DNA of 27,127 nucleotides from BOG-908 sp964250925 (GTDB lineage: Bacteria > Pseudomonadota > Alphaproteobacteria > Acetobacterales > Acetobacteraceae). The position numbers and the translations under genes are program-made. The notes under the pieces were generated by a model that worked only from the letters and a program-made list of their open reading frames with translations, was not told where the DNA came from and did not search any database. Location of the stretch: NCBI GenBank assembly GCA_964250925.1, contig CAXUHU010000038.1:1-27127 (forward strand), read 5' to 3'. This document shows, piece by piece, positions 16,507-25,570 of this stretch (the stretch's first letter is position 1; each line of letters begins with the position of its first letter).

Positions 16507-17478
16507 ATGGACATGCACCCACGCGCGCTCGAGCAGACCAGCTCGCAATTCCGCGCCCTGATCCCCAACGAGTCCGAGATTACTGCCCACGTCCTGATCG
16601 AGCCCGGCCGCTCCTACGGCTTCTTCACCGACACAACGGTCTGCATCGGCTGCAAAGCGTGCGAGGTGGCCTGCAAGGAATGGAACAACCTGCCGGCTGA
16701 CAATATCGGCCTGACCGGCCAAAGCTACGACAACACCGGCGCGCTCTCGGCCAATAGCTGGCGCCACGTGGCCTTCGTGGAGAAATCCGACAGCGTCCGC
16801 TCGCCCTCGCAGAAGCGCGGGTGCGGCCACGCCAGCGGCCCCAGCGTGCGCGACAACGACCAGACGCCCTTCCAGTCCGGCTGGCTGATGCTGAGCGACG
16901 TGTGCAAACACTGCCACAACGCGCCCTGCCTGGAAGCCTGCCCCACCGGCGCGCTGTTCAAGACCGAGTTCGACACGGTCGTCATCCAGCAGGACATCTG
17001 CAACGGCTGCGGCTACTGCATCCCGGCCTGCCCGTTCGGCGTGGTGGATGTCAGCGAGGCGGACGGCAAGGCGCATAAATGCACCCTGTGCTACGACCGG
17101 CTGAAAGGCGGGCTGGAGCCGGCCTGTGCGAAATCCTGCCCCACCGACAGCATCATGTTCGGCGAATTGTCCGACCTGCAGCACCGTGCTGCCGCGCGCG
17201 TCGAAAAGCTGCATTCGATCGGCGTGGACAGCGCCTACCTCTACGGCACGCCGGGTGCGCCAGGGGCCACCGGCGGCCTGGGCCACCTCAACGCCTTCTT
17301 CCTGCTGACCGACCGGCCGGAGCGCTACAACCTGCCGGCGGCACCCACCCGCCCATCCGCGCGCGTGGCACCGGCGCTGACCGCCGGCCTGACGGCCGTG
17401 TTCGGCCTGGCGCTGACCGCCTTCGCCCTGTTCGCCGCCGAGACGCCCAAAGCCAGGCCGCAGAGGCGCGTACGATGA
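16507..17478 (+). CDS. fdhB: Formate dehydrogenase iron-sulfur (beta) subunit
   Basis: This 323-residue electron-transfer subunit has four [4Fe-4S] motifs: CIGCKACEVAC (C46, 49, 52, 56), CKHCHNAPCLEAC (C133, 136, 141, 145), CNGCGYCIPAC (C165, 168, 171, 175), and CTLC (C192, 195) with C207 and C211 in EPACAKSCPTD. This is the classic FdnH-like arrangement that carries electrons from the catalytic subunit to the membrane. One hydrophobic helix (about 288-311) near the C-terminus anchors it, with a basic tail afterwards. No signal peptide is seen, which is normal for this subunit. The stop overlaps the NrfD-type gene start as ATGA, and the small 72-residue gene precedes it by 14 bases. The catalytic subunit lies on the other strand, more than 1 kb away, which is an unusual split. 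Confidence 0.93.
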   Translation: MDMHPRALEQTSSQFRALIPNESEITAHVLIEPGRSYGFFTDTTVCIGCKACEVACKEWNNLPADNIGLTGQSYDNTGALSANSWRHVAFVEKSDSVRSPSQKRGCGHASGPSVRDNDQTPFQSGWLMLSDVCKHCHNAPCLEACPTGALFKTEFDTVVIQQDICNGCGYCIPACPFGVVDVSEADGKAHKCTLCYDRLKGGLEPACAKSCPTDSIMFGELSDLQHRAAARVEKLHSIGVDSAYLYGTPGAPGATGGLGHLNAFFLLTDRPERYNLPAAPTRPSARVAPALTAGLTAVFGLALTAFALFAAETPKARPQRRVR

Positions 17479-18497
17479 ACTACCAGCCGCCAGCCGCGCA
17501 TGACCCCGACGAAAAGCCCATCGTCGGCCGCGACGCGCACGACACCATCGAGAAACCCGGCAAATGGGCCGGCCCCACCTATTACGGCCGCTCCCAGCTC
17601 AAGCCGGCGCCGTTCAACAACTGGGTGGTCGGCGGCTACATCGCGCTGGCCGGCCTGTCGGGTGCCGCGGCCCTGATCGGCAGCATCGCGGAGGCGGCAC
17701 GCGGCCGGGCTGGGCGGCCGGTCGGCCGACGTTCGCGCTATCTTTCGTTGCTGGCGCCCACCATCGGCTCGGCGCTGCTGGTGTGGGACCTGCATACGCC
17801 GCAGCGCTTCTACAACATGATGCGCGTCGCCAAAAGAACGTCCCCAATGTCCATCGGCACCTGGATCCTGCTCGCCTTCACCGGCCCCGCGATGCTGGCG
17901 CGGGCCGCCCAGCTGCTGGCCGATCGGCGCCCGCGCCTGCGCTGGCCCTGGGCCGTAGCGCGCGCCGCGCAGTGGCCCGCCGCCCTGGCCGGCATGGGCC
18001 TGGCCACCTACACCGCCTCGCTGCTGGCGGCCACCAGCACGCCGCTCTGGGCCGCTGCCCCGCAATCGCTGGCCGTGCGGTTCGGCGCGTCCAGCGTGGC
18101 TTCCGCCGCCGCCGCCCTGGCGCTGGGCGAGCACGCGCCGCGCTCGCGCCGCGCGCTCGACGCGCTCGCCGTCGCCGCGCTGGGCATGGAGCTCGCCGCC
18201 GCGATGCGGTCCCACCAAACCTATGCCGCCCGCGGCGTCGAGGAGTCGCTGCAGACGGGCTGGGGCGGCGTGGAGAAGTATGGCGCCACCGGCGTGGGCG
18301 TGGTTCTCCCGCTCGGCCTCAAGCTGGCGGGCATGGCCTTTGGCGGACGCGGCCGTATCGCCAACCTGGCCGTGCTGGCCGGCAGCCTGCTGCTGCGCGT
18401 GTCCATCATGGAGGCGGGCGATATCTCAGCCGAGCGGCCGGAGATCAGCTTCCGCTTCTCGCAGCCGGACAACCTGCCTGCGGCGATCCACGGATGA
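17475..18497 (+). CDS. nrfD: NrfD/PsrC-type membrane subunit of formate dehydrogenase
   Basis: This 340-residue protein is the probable quinone-reactive membrane anchor. A soluble N-terminal stretch (about 50 residues, with GKWAGPTYYGRSQLKPAPFN) leads into the first helix, VVGGYIALAGLSGAAALIG. About eight hydrophobic helices follow. LLVWDLHTPQRFYNMMRV and SPMSIGTWILLAF are recognisable NrfD family segments. NrfD/PsrC proteins bind quinone without haem. This complex therefore uses a different anchor from the cytochrome b556 (FdnI) of E. coli formate dehydrogenase-N. It overlaps the beta subunit gene by four bases and is followed, again with an ATGA overlap, by the start of a truncated GlcG/HbpS-like gene. 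Confidence 0.88.
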   Translation: MNYQPPAAHDPDEKPIVGRDAHDTIEKPGKWAGPTYYGRSQLKPAPFNNWVVGGYIALAGLSGAAALIGSIAEAARGRAGRPVGRRSRYLSLLAPTIGSALLVWDLHTPQRFYNMMRVAKRTSPMSIGTWILLAFTGPAMLARAAQLLADRRPRLRWPWAVARAAQWPAALAGMGLATYTASLLAATSTPLWAAAPQSLAVRFGASSVASAAAALALGEHAPRSRRALDALAVAALGMELAAAMRSHQTYAARGVEESLQTGWGGVEKYGATGVGVVLPLGLKLAGMAFGGRGRIANLAVLAGSLLLRVSIMEAGDISAERPEISFRFSQPDNLPAAIHG

Positions 18498-18560
18498 CCG
18501 AGACCAGTCTGCAGCAAGCCCAGGCGATCGTCGCCGGTGCGCTGGCCCACGCCAGCGCCG
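18494..18560 (+). pseudogene. Truncated GlcG/HbpS-like gene start
   Basis: Directly overlapping the NrfD stop (ATGA), a new frame opens with MTETSLQQAQAIVAGALAHA. This matches the first helix of GlcG/HbpS (DUF336) proteins as I know them (LxLAQAQxIVxAALAHAR). After about 20 codons the similarity stops and the frame becomes Pro/Ser/Arg-rich sequence antisense to the DUF1348 gene. The rest of the expected ~140 residues is missing. The gene is therefore a relic, probably cut by a deletion or rearrangement that joined it to the DUF1348 region. The right boundary is approximate. Confidence 0.6.
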
Positions 18561-18575
18561 TCCCAGGCCGCACGG

Positions 18576-19043
18576 TCACAAGCCCAACGCCGTCAGCCCC
18601 GGATGGTCCTCCGGCCGCGGCCCAAGCGGCCAGCCGAACAGCCGTTCGCTCCCGCCAATCGCCACGTCGTTGATCGACGCCTCGCGCCGGCACATCAGTC
18701 CGGACGCGTCGAACGCCCACTGCTCGTTGCCGTGGCTGCGGAACCATCGGCCGTCGGCATCGTGCCATTCATAGGCGAAGCGCACCGCGATGCGCTCGCC
18801 CGTGTGGGCCCAAACCTCCTTGATCAGCCGATAGTCGAGTTCGTGCCGCCATTTTCGCGTGAGAAAGGCGACGATAGCCTCGCGTCCCGTAAAGAAAGCG
18901 TCGCGGTTCCGCCACTGGCTGTCCGGCGTGTAGGCCAACGCGACGCGGCCCGGATCGCGACTGTTCCAGGCGTCTTCGGCCAGGCGCGCCTTTTGCGCGG
19001 CCGTGCTCTCGTCGAAGGGCGGCAAAGGAGGGCGGTCCGTCAT
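18576..19043 (-). CDS. NTF2-like (DUF1348) protein
   Basis: This 155-residue protein belongs to the DUF1348 branch of the NTF2-like (SnoaL) fold. Markers are AWNSRDPGRVALAYTPDSQWRN (seen in part as SRDPGRVALAYTPDSQWRN), FFTGREAIVAFLTRKW, ELDYRLIKEVWAH, IAVRFAYEWHD and WFRSHGNEQWAFD. These are characteristic and in the normal order. Members form cone-shaped cavities that can bind small molecules, but no reaction is established for this branch. The start ATG at 19043 gives MTDRPPLPPFDEST, the usual N-terminus. The reading frame continues to 19085, but without family sequence. It converges on the formate dehydrogenase operon relic and stands alone on its strand. Confidence 0.88.
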   Translation of the reverse strand: MTDRPPLPPFDESTAAQKARLAEDAWNSRDPGRVALAYTPDSQWRNRDAFFTGREAIVAFLTRKWRHELDYRLIKEVWAHTGERIAVRFAYEWHDADGRWFRSHGNEQWAFDASGLMCRREASINDVAIGGSERLFGWPLGPRPEDHPGLTALGL

Positions 19044-19133
19044 CGCCGTCACGCCAGCACACCCGCGGCGGCCGATGCAACCCAAGTCCGCCGGAGCCGA
19101 TCAGACGATGAACGAACACCGAGGAGACAATTG

Positions 19134-19337
19134 ATGGCCGACACACCCCGCACCACCGGCAACGACCCGATCGAGGGTGCCGACCCCGGCGGCACGCACA
19201 GCACCAAGCCCGGCAATCCCGACAAATCCGGCCCTTCGCATCCGCAGGCGGTGCAACAGACCGTGGTCAGCGGCGACCGTACGGCCGGCCGGCCCGACGA
19301 GCTCGCCCGCGAACCGCACACGCATCGCGAACCCTGA
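19134..19337 (+). CDS. Small hydrophilic, probably disordered protein
   Basis: This is a 67-residue protein with no recognised family. It is rich in Pro, Gly, Asp, Thr and His (MADTPRTTGNDPIEGADPGG at the start, ELAREPHTHREP at the end) and contains no hydrophobic core, so it is probably disordered. A strong ribosome site, GAGGAG (19121-19126), lies 7 bases before the ATG, which supports real translation. Such short hydrophilic proteins are often stress-related, but nothing here proves it. It converges on the small membrane protein gene, with 14 bases between the stops. Confidence 0.65.
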   Translation: MADTPRTTGNDPIEGADPGGTHSTKPGNPDKSGPSHPQAVQQTVVSGDRTAGRPDELAREPHTHREP

Positions 19338-19351
19338 TCAGCGAACCCTGG

Positions 19352-19720
19352 TTAAGATGTGCGCTGGGCCCAGCCCTCGCGCCGCAGCCAAGCCCAGGCG
19401 CCCAGCGCTGCGCCCACCGCGCCCCAGGTAGCGTTGTAGTTCTCCAGCGCGGCGATGCCGAACAGCACCGCGCCAAGCTGGGCCGCGAACCTGCCGCGCC
19501 AGGCAAACCCCCACAGGCCCAGCGCCAGGGAGACGATGCCCAGCAGGTAGTAGTGCTGCAGCCAGATCAGCCCGTCGCGCGGCACGCAGGCCAGTGGCGG
19601 CGCGGCCGACACGCACAGCGCGCCCCATTGGCGCGGTTCCAGATAGACCTGCCGATAGGCGATCAGCCCCGCCGTGGCCAGCACGGCCGCGCTTAGCCCG
19701 TAGATGTCGCGTCGCCGCAT
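19352..19720 (-). CDS. Small integral membrane protein, unknown function
   Basis: This 122-residue protein has about four hydrophobic helices: LSAAVLATAGLIAY, WLQHYYLLGIVSLALGLWGF, AAQLGAVLFGIAALE and ATWGAVGAALGAWAWL. Two cysteines (CVSAAPPLAC) lie in the first loop, probably periplasmic, and could form a disulfide. I do not recognise the family. The ATG at 19720 begins MRRRDIYG, a basic N-terminus consistent with a cytoplasmic start. It is divergent from glyQ with 77 bases between them. Confidence 0.65.
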   Translation of the reverse strand: MRRRDIYGLSAAVLATAGLIAYRQVYLEPRQWGALCVSAAPPLACVPRDGLIWLQHYYLLGIVSLALGLWGFAWRGRFAAQLGAVLFGIAALENYNATWGAVGAALGAWAWLRREGWAQRTS

Positions 19721-19797
19721 CCGCCCCCGCCTTGCCCGCCCGCACGCCGAAGTCTAGAGCGGCATGCCCCCTAACCGCGCAGGACACGCACAAGTCA

Positions 19798-20700
<903 letters not shown>

Positions 20701-20756
20701 TTTCGGCCGTACGACCAGTTGACAACCGCAACGAAAAACCCAACGCATGCGGCGGC

Positions 20757-21728
20757 ATGATTCCGCCCGCTCGCCCCCGCCCGCCAGACCCGGTGATCTC
20801 GCTGATCGTTCCGGTCTATAACGAAGCCGATGCGATCGACGCCTTCCTCGACCAGGTGACACCCGAAATCGTCCGCGCCGGCATCCGTTACGAAACGATC
20901 TTCGTCAACGACGGCTCGACCGACGCCACGCTGCCCCTGCTGATCGCGCGGGCGCACACCACGCCCGGCCTGCGCGTGGTCAACCTCTCGCGCAACTTCG
21001 GCAAGGAAGCCGCCATGACAGCCGGGCTGGACCAGGCCCACGGCGACGCGGCGGTTCTGATCGACGTCGATCTGCAGGACCCGCCCGAGCTGCTCGGGCG
21101 CTTCGTGGCGCTGTGGCGCGAGGGCTACGACGTGGTCTACGGCCTGCGCCAGAGCCGCCATGGCGACGGGCGGCTGAAGGTGCTGACCGCCGGGCTGTTC
21201 TACTCCGTCTTCAACTGGATGTCGGCCACGCCCATCCCCCACAACGTGGGCGATTTCCGGCTGATAGACCGCCGCGTGGTGGCCGCCCTGCGCCAGATGC
21301 CGGAACGCGGCCGCTTCATGAAGGGCCTGTTCGCCTGGGTGGGCTACCCGTCCATCGCCGTGCCCTACGTGCGCCCGCCCCGCCGCCTGGGGCAGACGAA
21401 ATGGAACTACTGGCGGCTGTGGAACTTCGCGCTCGACGGCATCGTCAGCTTCTCCACCGCGCCGCTGCGCATCTGGACCTATTTCGGGGCGCTCATCGCG
21501 TTGGGCGCGCTCGGCTACGCCGCGTTCATTGCCACCTACACGCTGGTGAAAGGCACCGGCGTGCCCGGCTACGCCTCGCTGATTATCGTGCTGCTGTTCA
21601 GCACGGCGGCCAACCTGATCTCGCTCGGCATGATCGGCGAGTACGTCAGCCGCCTGTTCGTAGAGACCAAGCAGCGGCCCATCTACCTGCTGGAGGGCGT
21701 GTATCCTCCCGGCGACAGACAGGACTAG
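20757..21728 (+). CDS. Family 2 glycosyltransferase with two C-terminal TM helices (polyprenol-phosphate type)
   Basis: This 323-residue protein is a GT-A fold glycosyltransferase of family 2. It has SLIVPVYNEADAID at the N-terminus, VNDGSTDAT (50-58) for the nucleotide-sugar, and the metal-binding LIDVDLQDPP (101-110). It then has NVGDFRLIDRRV and RGRFMKGLFAWVGY. Two transmembrane helices (about 239-263 and 272-294) and a short tail follow. This is the DPM1/GtrB/ArnC-like plan: a cytoplasmic enzyme that moves a sugar onto undecaprenyl phosphate. The sugar is unknown. The ATG at 20757 is used because the domain starts 12 residues later. The methyltransferase gene follows after 6 bases. The pair, with the membrane protein at 22517-23980, suggests glycan or lipid modification. 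Confidence 0.9.
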   Translation: MIPPARPRPPDPVISLIVPVYNEADAIDAFLDQVTPEIVRAGIRYETIFVNDGSTDATLPLLIARAHTTPGLRVVNLSRNFGKEAAMTAGLDQAHGDAAVLIDVDLQDPPELLGRFVALWREGYDVVYGLRQSRHGDGRLKVLTAGLFYSVFNWMSATPIPHNVGDFRLIDRRVVAALRQMPERGRFMKGLFAWVGYPSIAVPYVRPPRRLGQTKWNYWRLWNFALDGIVSFSTAPLRIWTYFGALIALGALGYAAFIATYTLVKGTGVPGYASLIIVLLFSTAANLISLGMIGEYVSRLFVETKQRPIYLLEGVYPPGDRQD

Positions 21729-21734
21729 GCCAGG

Positions 21735-22454
21735 GTGGACCTGAAGGAACAGGCGATCCTGGGCGCCCAGGCGGACCGCCACTGGTACTACCGCGCCAAA
21801 TCGGCCGCCATGCTGCGCATGGTGCGCGGCGCGCCCGTCTCTGCCGTGCTCGACGTGGGCGCCGGCTCCGGTTTCTTTGCCCGCTGCGTGCTGGACCGCA
21901 CCGAAGCCGCCTACGCCCTGTGCGTCGATCCCAACTATCCACGCGAGCACGACGAGGATCACCGCGGCAAGCCGATCCGTTTCGTGCACGGCATCGACCG
22001 GTTCGACGGCAATCTGGTCCTGCTGATGGACGTGCTGGAGCACGTAGCCGACGACGCGGCTCTGCTACGCGACTACGTGGACAAGGCCGCGCCCGGCACC
22101 CGCTTCCTGATCACCGTCCCCGCCCATCGCTGGATGTGGAGCGGCCACGACGTGTTCCTGGAGCATTTCCGCCGCTACACCGTGCGGGAAGTGGACCGGC
22201 TGGTCGCCGGCGCCGGCCTGAAGCAACGGCGCAGCGGCTATTATTTCGGGCTAGTCCTGCCGCTCGCGGCCGCAATCCGGCTGGGGCGGCGACTGAACCC
22301 GTTCGGCGTGGAACGGATAGGATCGGACATGCGCACCCACGGCCCGCTCGCCAACGAGGTCTTGCTACGACTGTCACAAGCGGAATTGCCGCTGCTCGGC
22401 ATCAACCGCCTGGCAGGGCTATCGGTGATCGCGTCGGCGGTGAAGGAACACTGA
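21735..22454 (+). CDS. Class I SAM-dependent methyltransferase
   Basis: This 239-residue protein has the Rossmann-type SAM site: VLDVGAGSGFFAR (38-50), an acidic strand end (CVDPNY), and LVLLMDVLEHVADD as motif II/III. TRFLITVPAHRWMWSGHDVF and HFRRYTVREVDRLVAGAG follow; these segments are common in methyltransferases found beside polyprenol-linked glycosyltransferases. The substrate is not known. The start is GTG at 21735, six bases after the glycosyltransferase stop, so the two are one operon. It converges on the GT-C-like gene. Confidence 0.85.
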   Translation: MDLKEQAILGAQADRHWYYRAKSAAMLRMVRGAPVSAVLDVGAGSGFFARCVLDRTEAAYALCVDPNYPREHDEDHRGKPIRFVHGIDRFDGNLVLLMDVLEHVADDAALLRDYVDKAAPGTRFLITVPAHRWMWSGHDVFLEHFRRYTVREVDRLVAGAGLKQRRSGYYFGLVLPLAAAIRLGRRLNPFGVERIGSDMRTHGPLANEVLLRLSQAELPLLGINRLAGLSVIASAVKEH

Positions 22455-22455
22455 G

Positions 22456-22488
22456 CCGATATGGTTACAGGTGTACTCTGCATATCGG
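22456..22488. terminator. Inverted repeat between convergent genes, possible terminator
   Basis: CCGATATG (22456-22463) and CATATCGG (22481-22488) are perfect complements around a 17-base loop. It begins two bases after the methyltransferase stop and lies 28 bases beyond the end of the opposite gene. No T-run follows on either strand, so the call is tentative. Confidence 0.4.
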
Positions 22489-22516
22489 AGCGTGTCGCAA
22501 CCAGCGGTATCTTATG

Positions 22517-23980
22517 TCAGCGCGTGGGGCTTTGACTTGTCTGCTGAGGAGCGACCGGTACCAGCTTTCCAGCGTCGTCAAATTGGGACAGTGCATCTTC
22601 GGCAACGACAATCTTTCCGTGCAATGGAAATAGCGTCAGAAACCAACTATATTGCCTCAAGGGAGATGTCCAAGGAGGCATCACCCACTCCGGCACGACA
22701 CCTTCCTTGATACGCGTATCGCCGGCTGTCCTGAGCGATGCCGATACGTTGTTCACGAACGCGGCCACGCGTGTTGGCGGCACAAACCACACCGGCGGGA
22801 CTCGCGCCGAGGATTGGAAGAGATGTATCGTTAAAAGCAGTGTTGCGACAAGACTTAGTATGAAACTGTGCGCATGCAGCGGCCTGCCAGCAGTCAAGGT
22901 TTGACGACCACAGGCGATCATGGCGATAGCGACGAAAAAGCACAATACGTCTGCGTGGTAACGCGAGGTCTCGGAAGACTCAAGTCCGAGAACCACCTGC
23001 CTGTTGACGGCTATCGTTGCAAATACCGCAATGAAATAAAGAAAGAATGCTGACCAGAGCGCCATCGTATGGAAATTTCGCAATACGGAAATCGCGATGA
23101 GTGTAATGACAAGGAGGTTTGCAAGGGCGATCCTGCCGAAAAAGCCTTCATCAAGACCAATCACACCGATCACAAAACCATGGTTCCATCCATGCCAGAT
23201 ATAATGAAGCACCATAGCGGCGCTTGGCGGCTGCACACCGGATGCATAGTGGCCCAGCAAGACAATCAACGAATAGACGGCGCCTGCGGCGAATACCGGC
23301 CAAACCTCCCTTGCGGTATTCATGATTGCGACGAGGAAAACCTCACTTCTCTCGAGGCTTGCGAACAGGCGTACCCCGAGGAGTATGACTGCTACATATA
23401 GTCCTTTTGGGAAGAAGCAGAGGCTCGCCGCGTAGCACAACGTTGCCAAGAACTTTCGAAGATTTGTCAACGGCGTGACGTCCGCCATGATGCGAATTGC
23501 GAGTAGCGACATAAGCGCTTCCGCAAGCACGTTGATAGCGGCGCTCCACCACTGGTAGGACGACTCGAATATAGGAGAGAACGCGATTACTGCTAAGAGC
23601 GGCATGAAGTATTCCAGCTTCAGGCCGCGTCTGGATGGCATCGAGGCGATCAGGAGTATAACGATGCACTGAAATGCTGCCAGCATTACGCGGAACGGCC
23701 AAAATGCCAGGCCGAACAGTTGAAAGTAAATCAGGTTGATAGCGCGATAGAGTGGAATGAATTCGCCTTGAGCGTCTCGTGCCAGATAACGCCAAGTTGG
23801 TCCCATGTCTTGAGCTATGATGAAATTTAAAAAATCGTCCGAAAAGAAGTAATATCCTTGCGTCCCGTAGAAAACTTTGAACACGGCGGCAATCATCACC
23901 ACTGCAATCACGCTTAGGGCTATCTGCTGCTCACTGCGAACGCCGCTATGAGACCTGTTGGAGAACGACTCGATGCTCAT
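22517..23980 (-). CDS. Polytopic membrane protein, GT-C glycosyltransferase-like
   Basis: This 487-residue membrane protein has many hydrophobic helices spread over most of its length and a final soluble stretch of about 100 residues. Just after the first helix it has YYFFSDDFLNFIIAQDMG, with two aspartates (48, 49). An acidic pair in the first outer loop is typical of GT-C enzymes, which take sugars from polyprenyl phosphates. The rest does not let me name a family. A ribosome site, GGAG, lies 5 bases before the ATG at 23980, which fixes the start; a longer frame to 24013 overlaps fumC. The gene is visibly AT-richer than its neighbours: bases 23041-23100 hold 28 G+C of 60, against 44 of 60 at 21061-21120. 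This suggests recent horizontal arrival. It sits 29 bases after fumC on the same strand. Confidence 0.8.
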   Translation of the reverse strand: MSIESFSNRSHSGVRSEQQIALSVIAVVMIAAVFKVFYGTQGYYFFSDDFLNFIIAQDMGPTWRYLARDAQGEFIPLYRAINLIYFQLFGLAFWPFRVMLAAFQCIVILLIASMPSRRGLKLEYFMPLLAVIAFSPIFESSYQWWSAAINVLAEALMSLLAIRIMADVTPLTNLRKFLATLCYAASLCFFPKGLYVAVILLGVRLFASLERSEVFLVAIMNTAREVWPVFAAGAVYSLIVLLGHYASGVQPPSAAMVLHYIWHGWNHGFVIGVIGLDEGFFGRIALANLLVITLIAISVLRNFHTMALWSAFFLYFIAVFATIAVNRQVVLGLESSETSRYHADVLCFFVAIAMIACGRQTLTAGRPLHAHSFILSLVATLLLTIHLFQSSARVPPVWFVPPTRVAAFVNNVSASLRTAGDTRIKEGVVPEWVMPPWTSPLRQYSWFLTLFPLHGKIVVAEDALSQFDDAGKLVPVAPQQTSQSPTR

Positions 23981-24009
23981 GATGTCTCCGCATTGTGTCA
24001 GACCGTGTC

Positions 24010-25437
<1,428 letters not shown>

Positions 25438-25517
25438 GGCACGGAGTCCTGTCGTGTGTCGGCCGGGGGCTAGCCCAAGCCTGCCGCGTTGAAAAGGTCG
25501 CTATATTCGGCCGGTTT

Positions 25518-25545
25518 GGGCCTGCCTGCCCTGCAGGCAAGGCCC
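25518..25545. promoter_or_regulatory. Strong hairpin in the fumC-FAD dehydrogenase intergenic region
   Basis: GGGCCTGCCTGC (25518-25529), loop CCT, then GCAGGC (25533-25538), one bulged A, and AGGCCC (25540-25545) form a 12-pair stem. It lies 25 bases before the ATG at 25571. It could be a leader structure of the FAD gene or a terminator. A tract following it (TGTGTTCCC) is only weakly T-rich. Confidence 0.4.
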
Positions 25546-25570
25546 TGTGTTCCCGCCCTCGACACGGCAT

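Noticed and set aside
22471..23401. Several short plus-strand frames opposite the GT-C-like gene
   Set aside because: They are short, lack ribosome sites and lie antisense to a continuous membrane protein.
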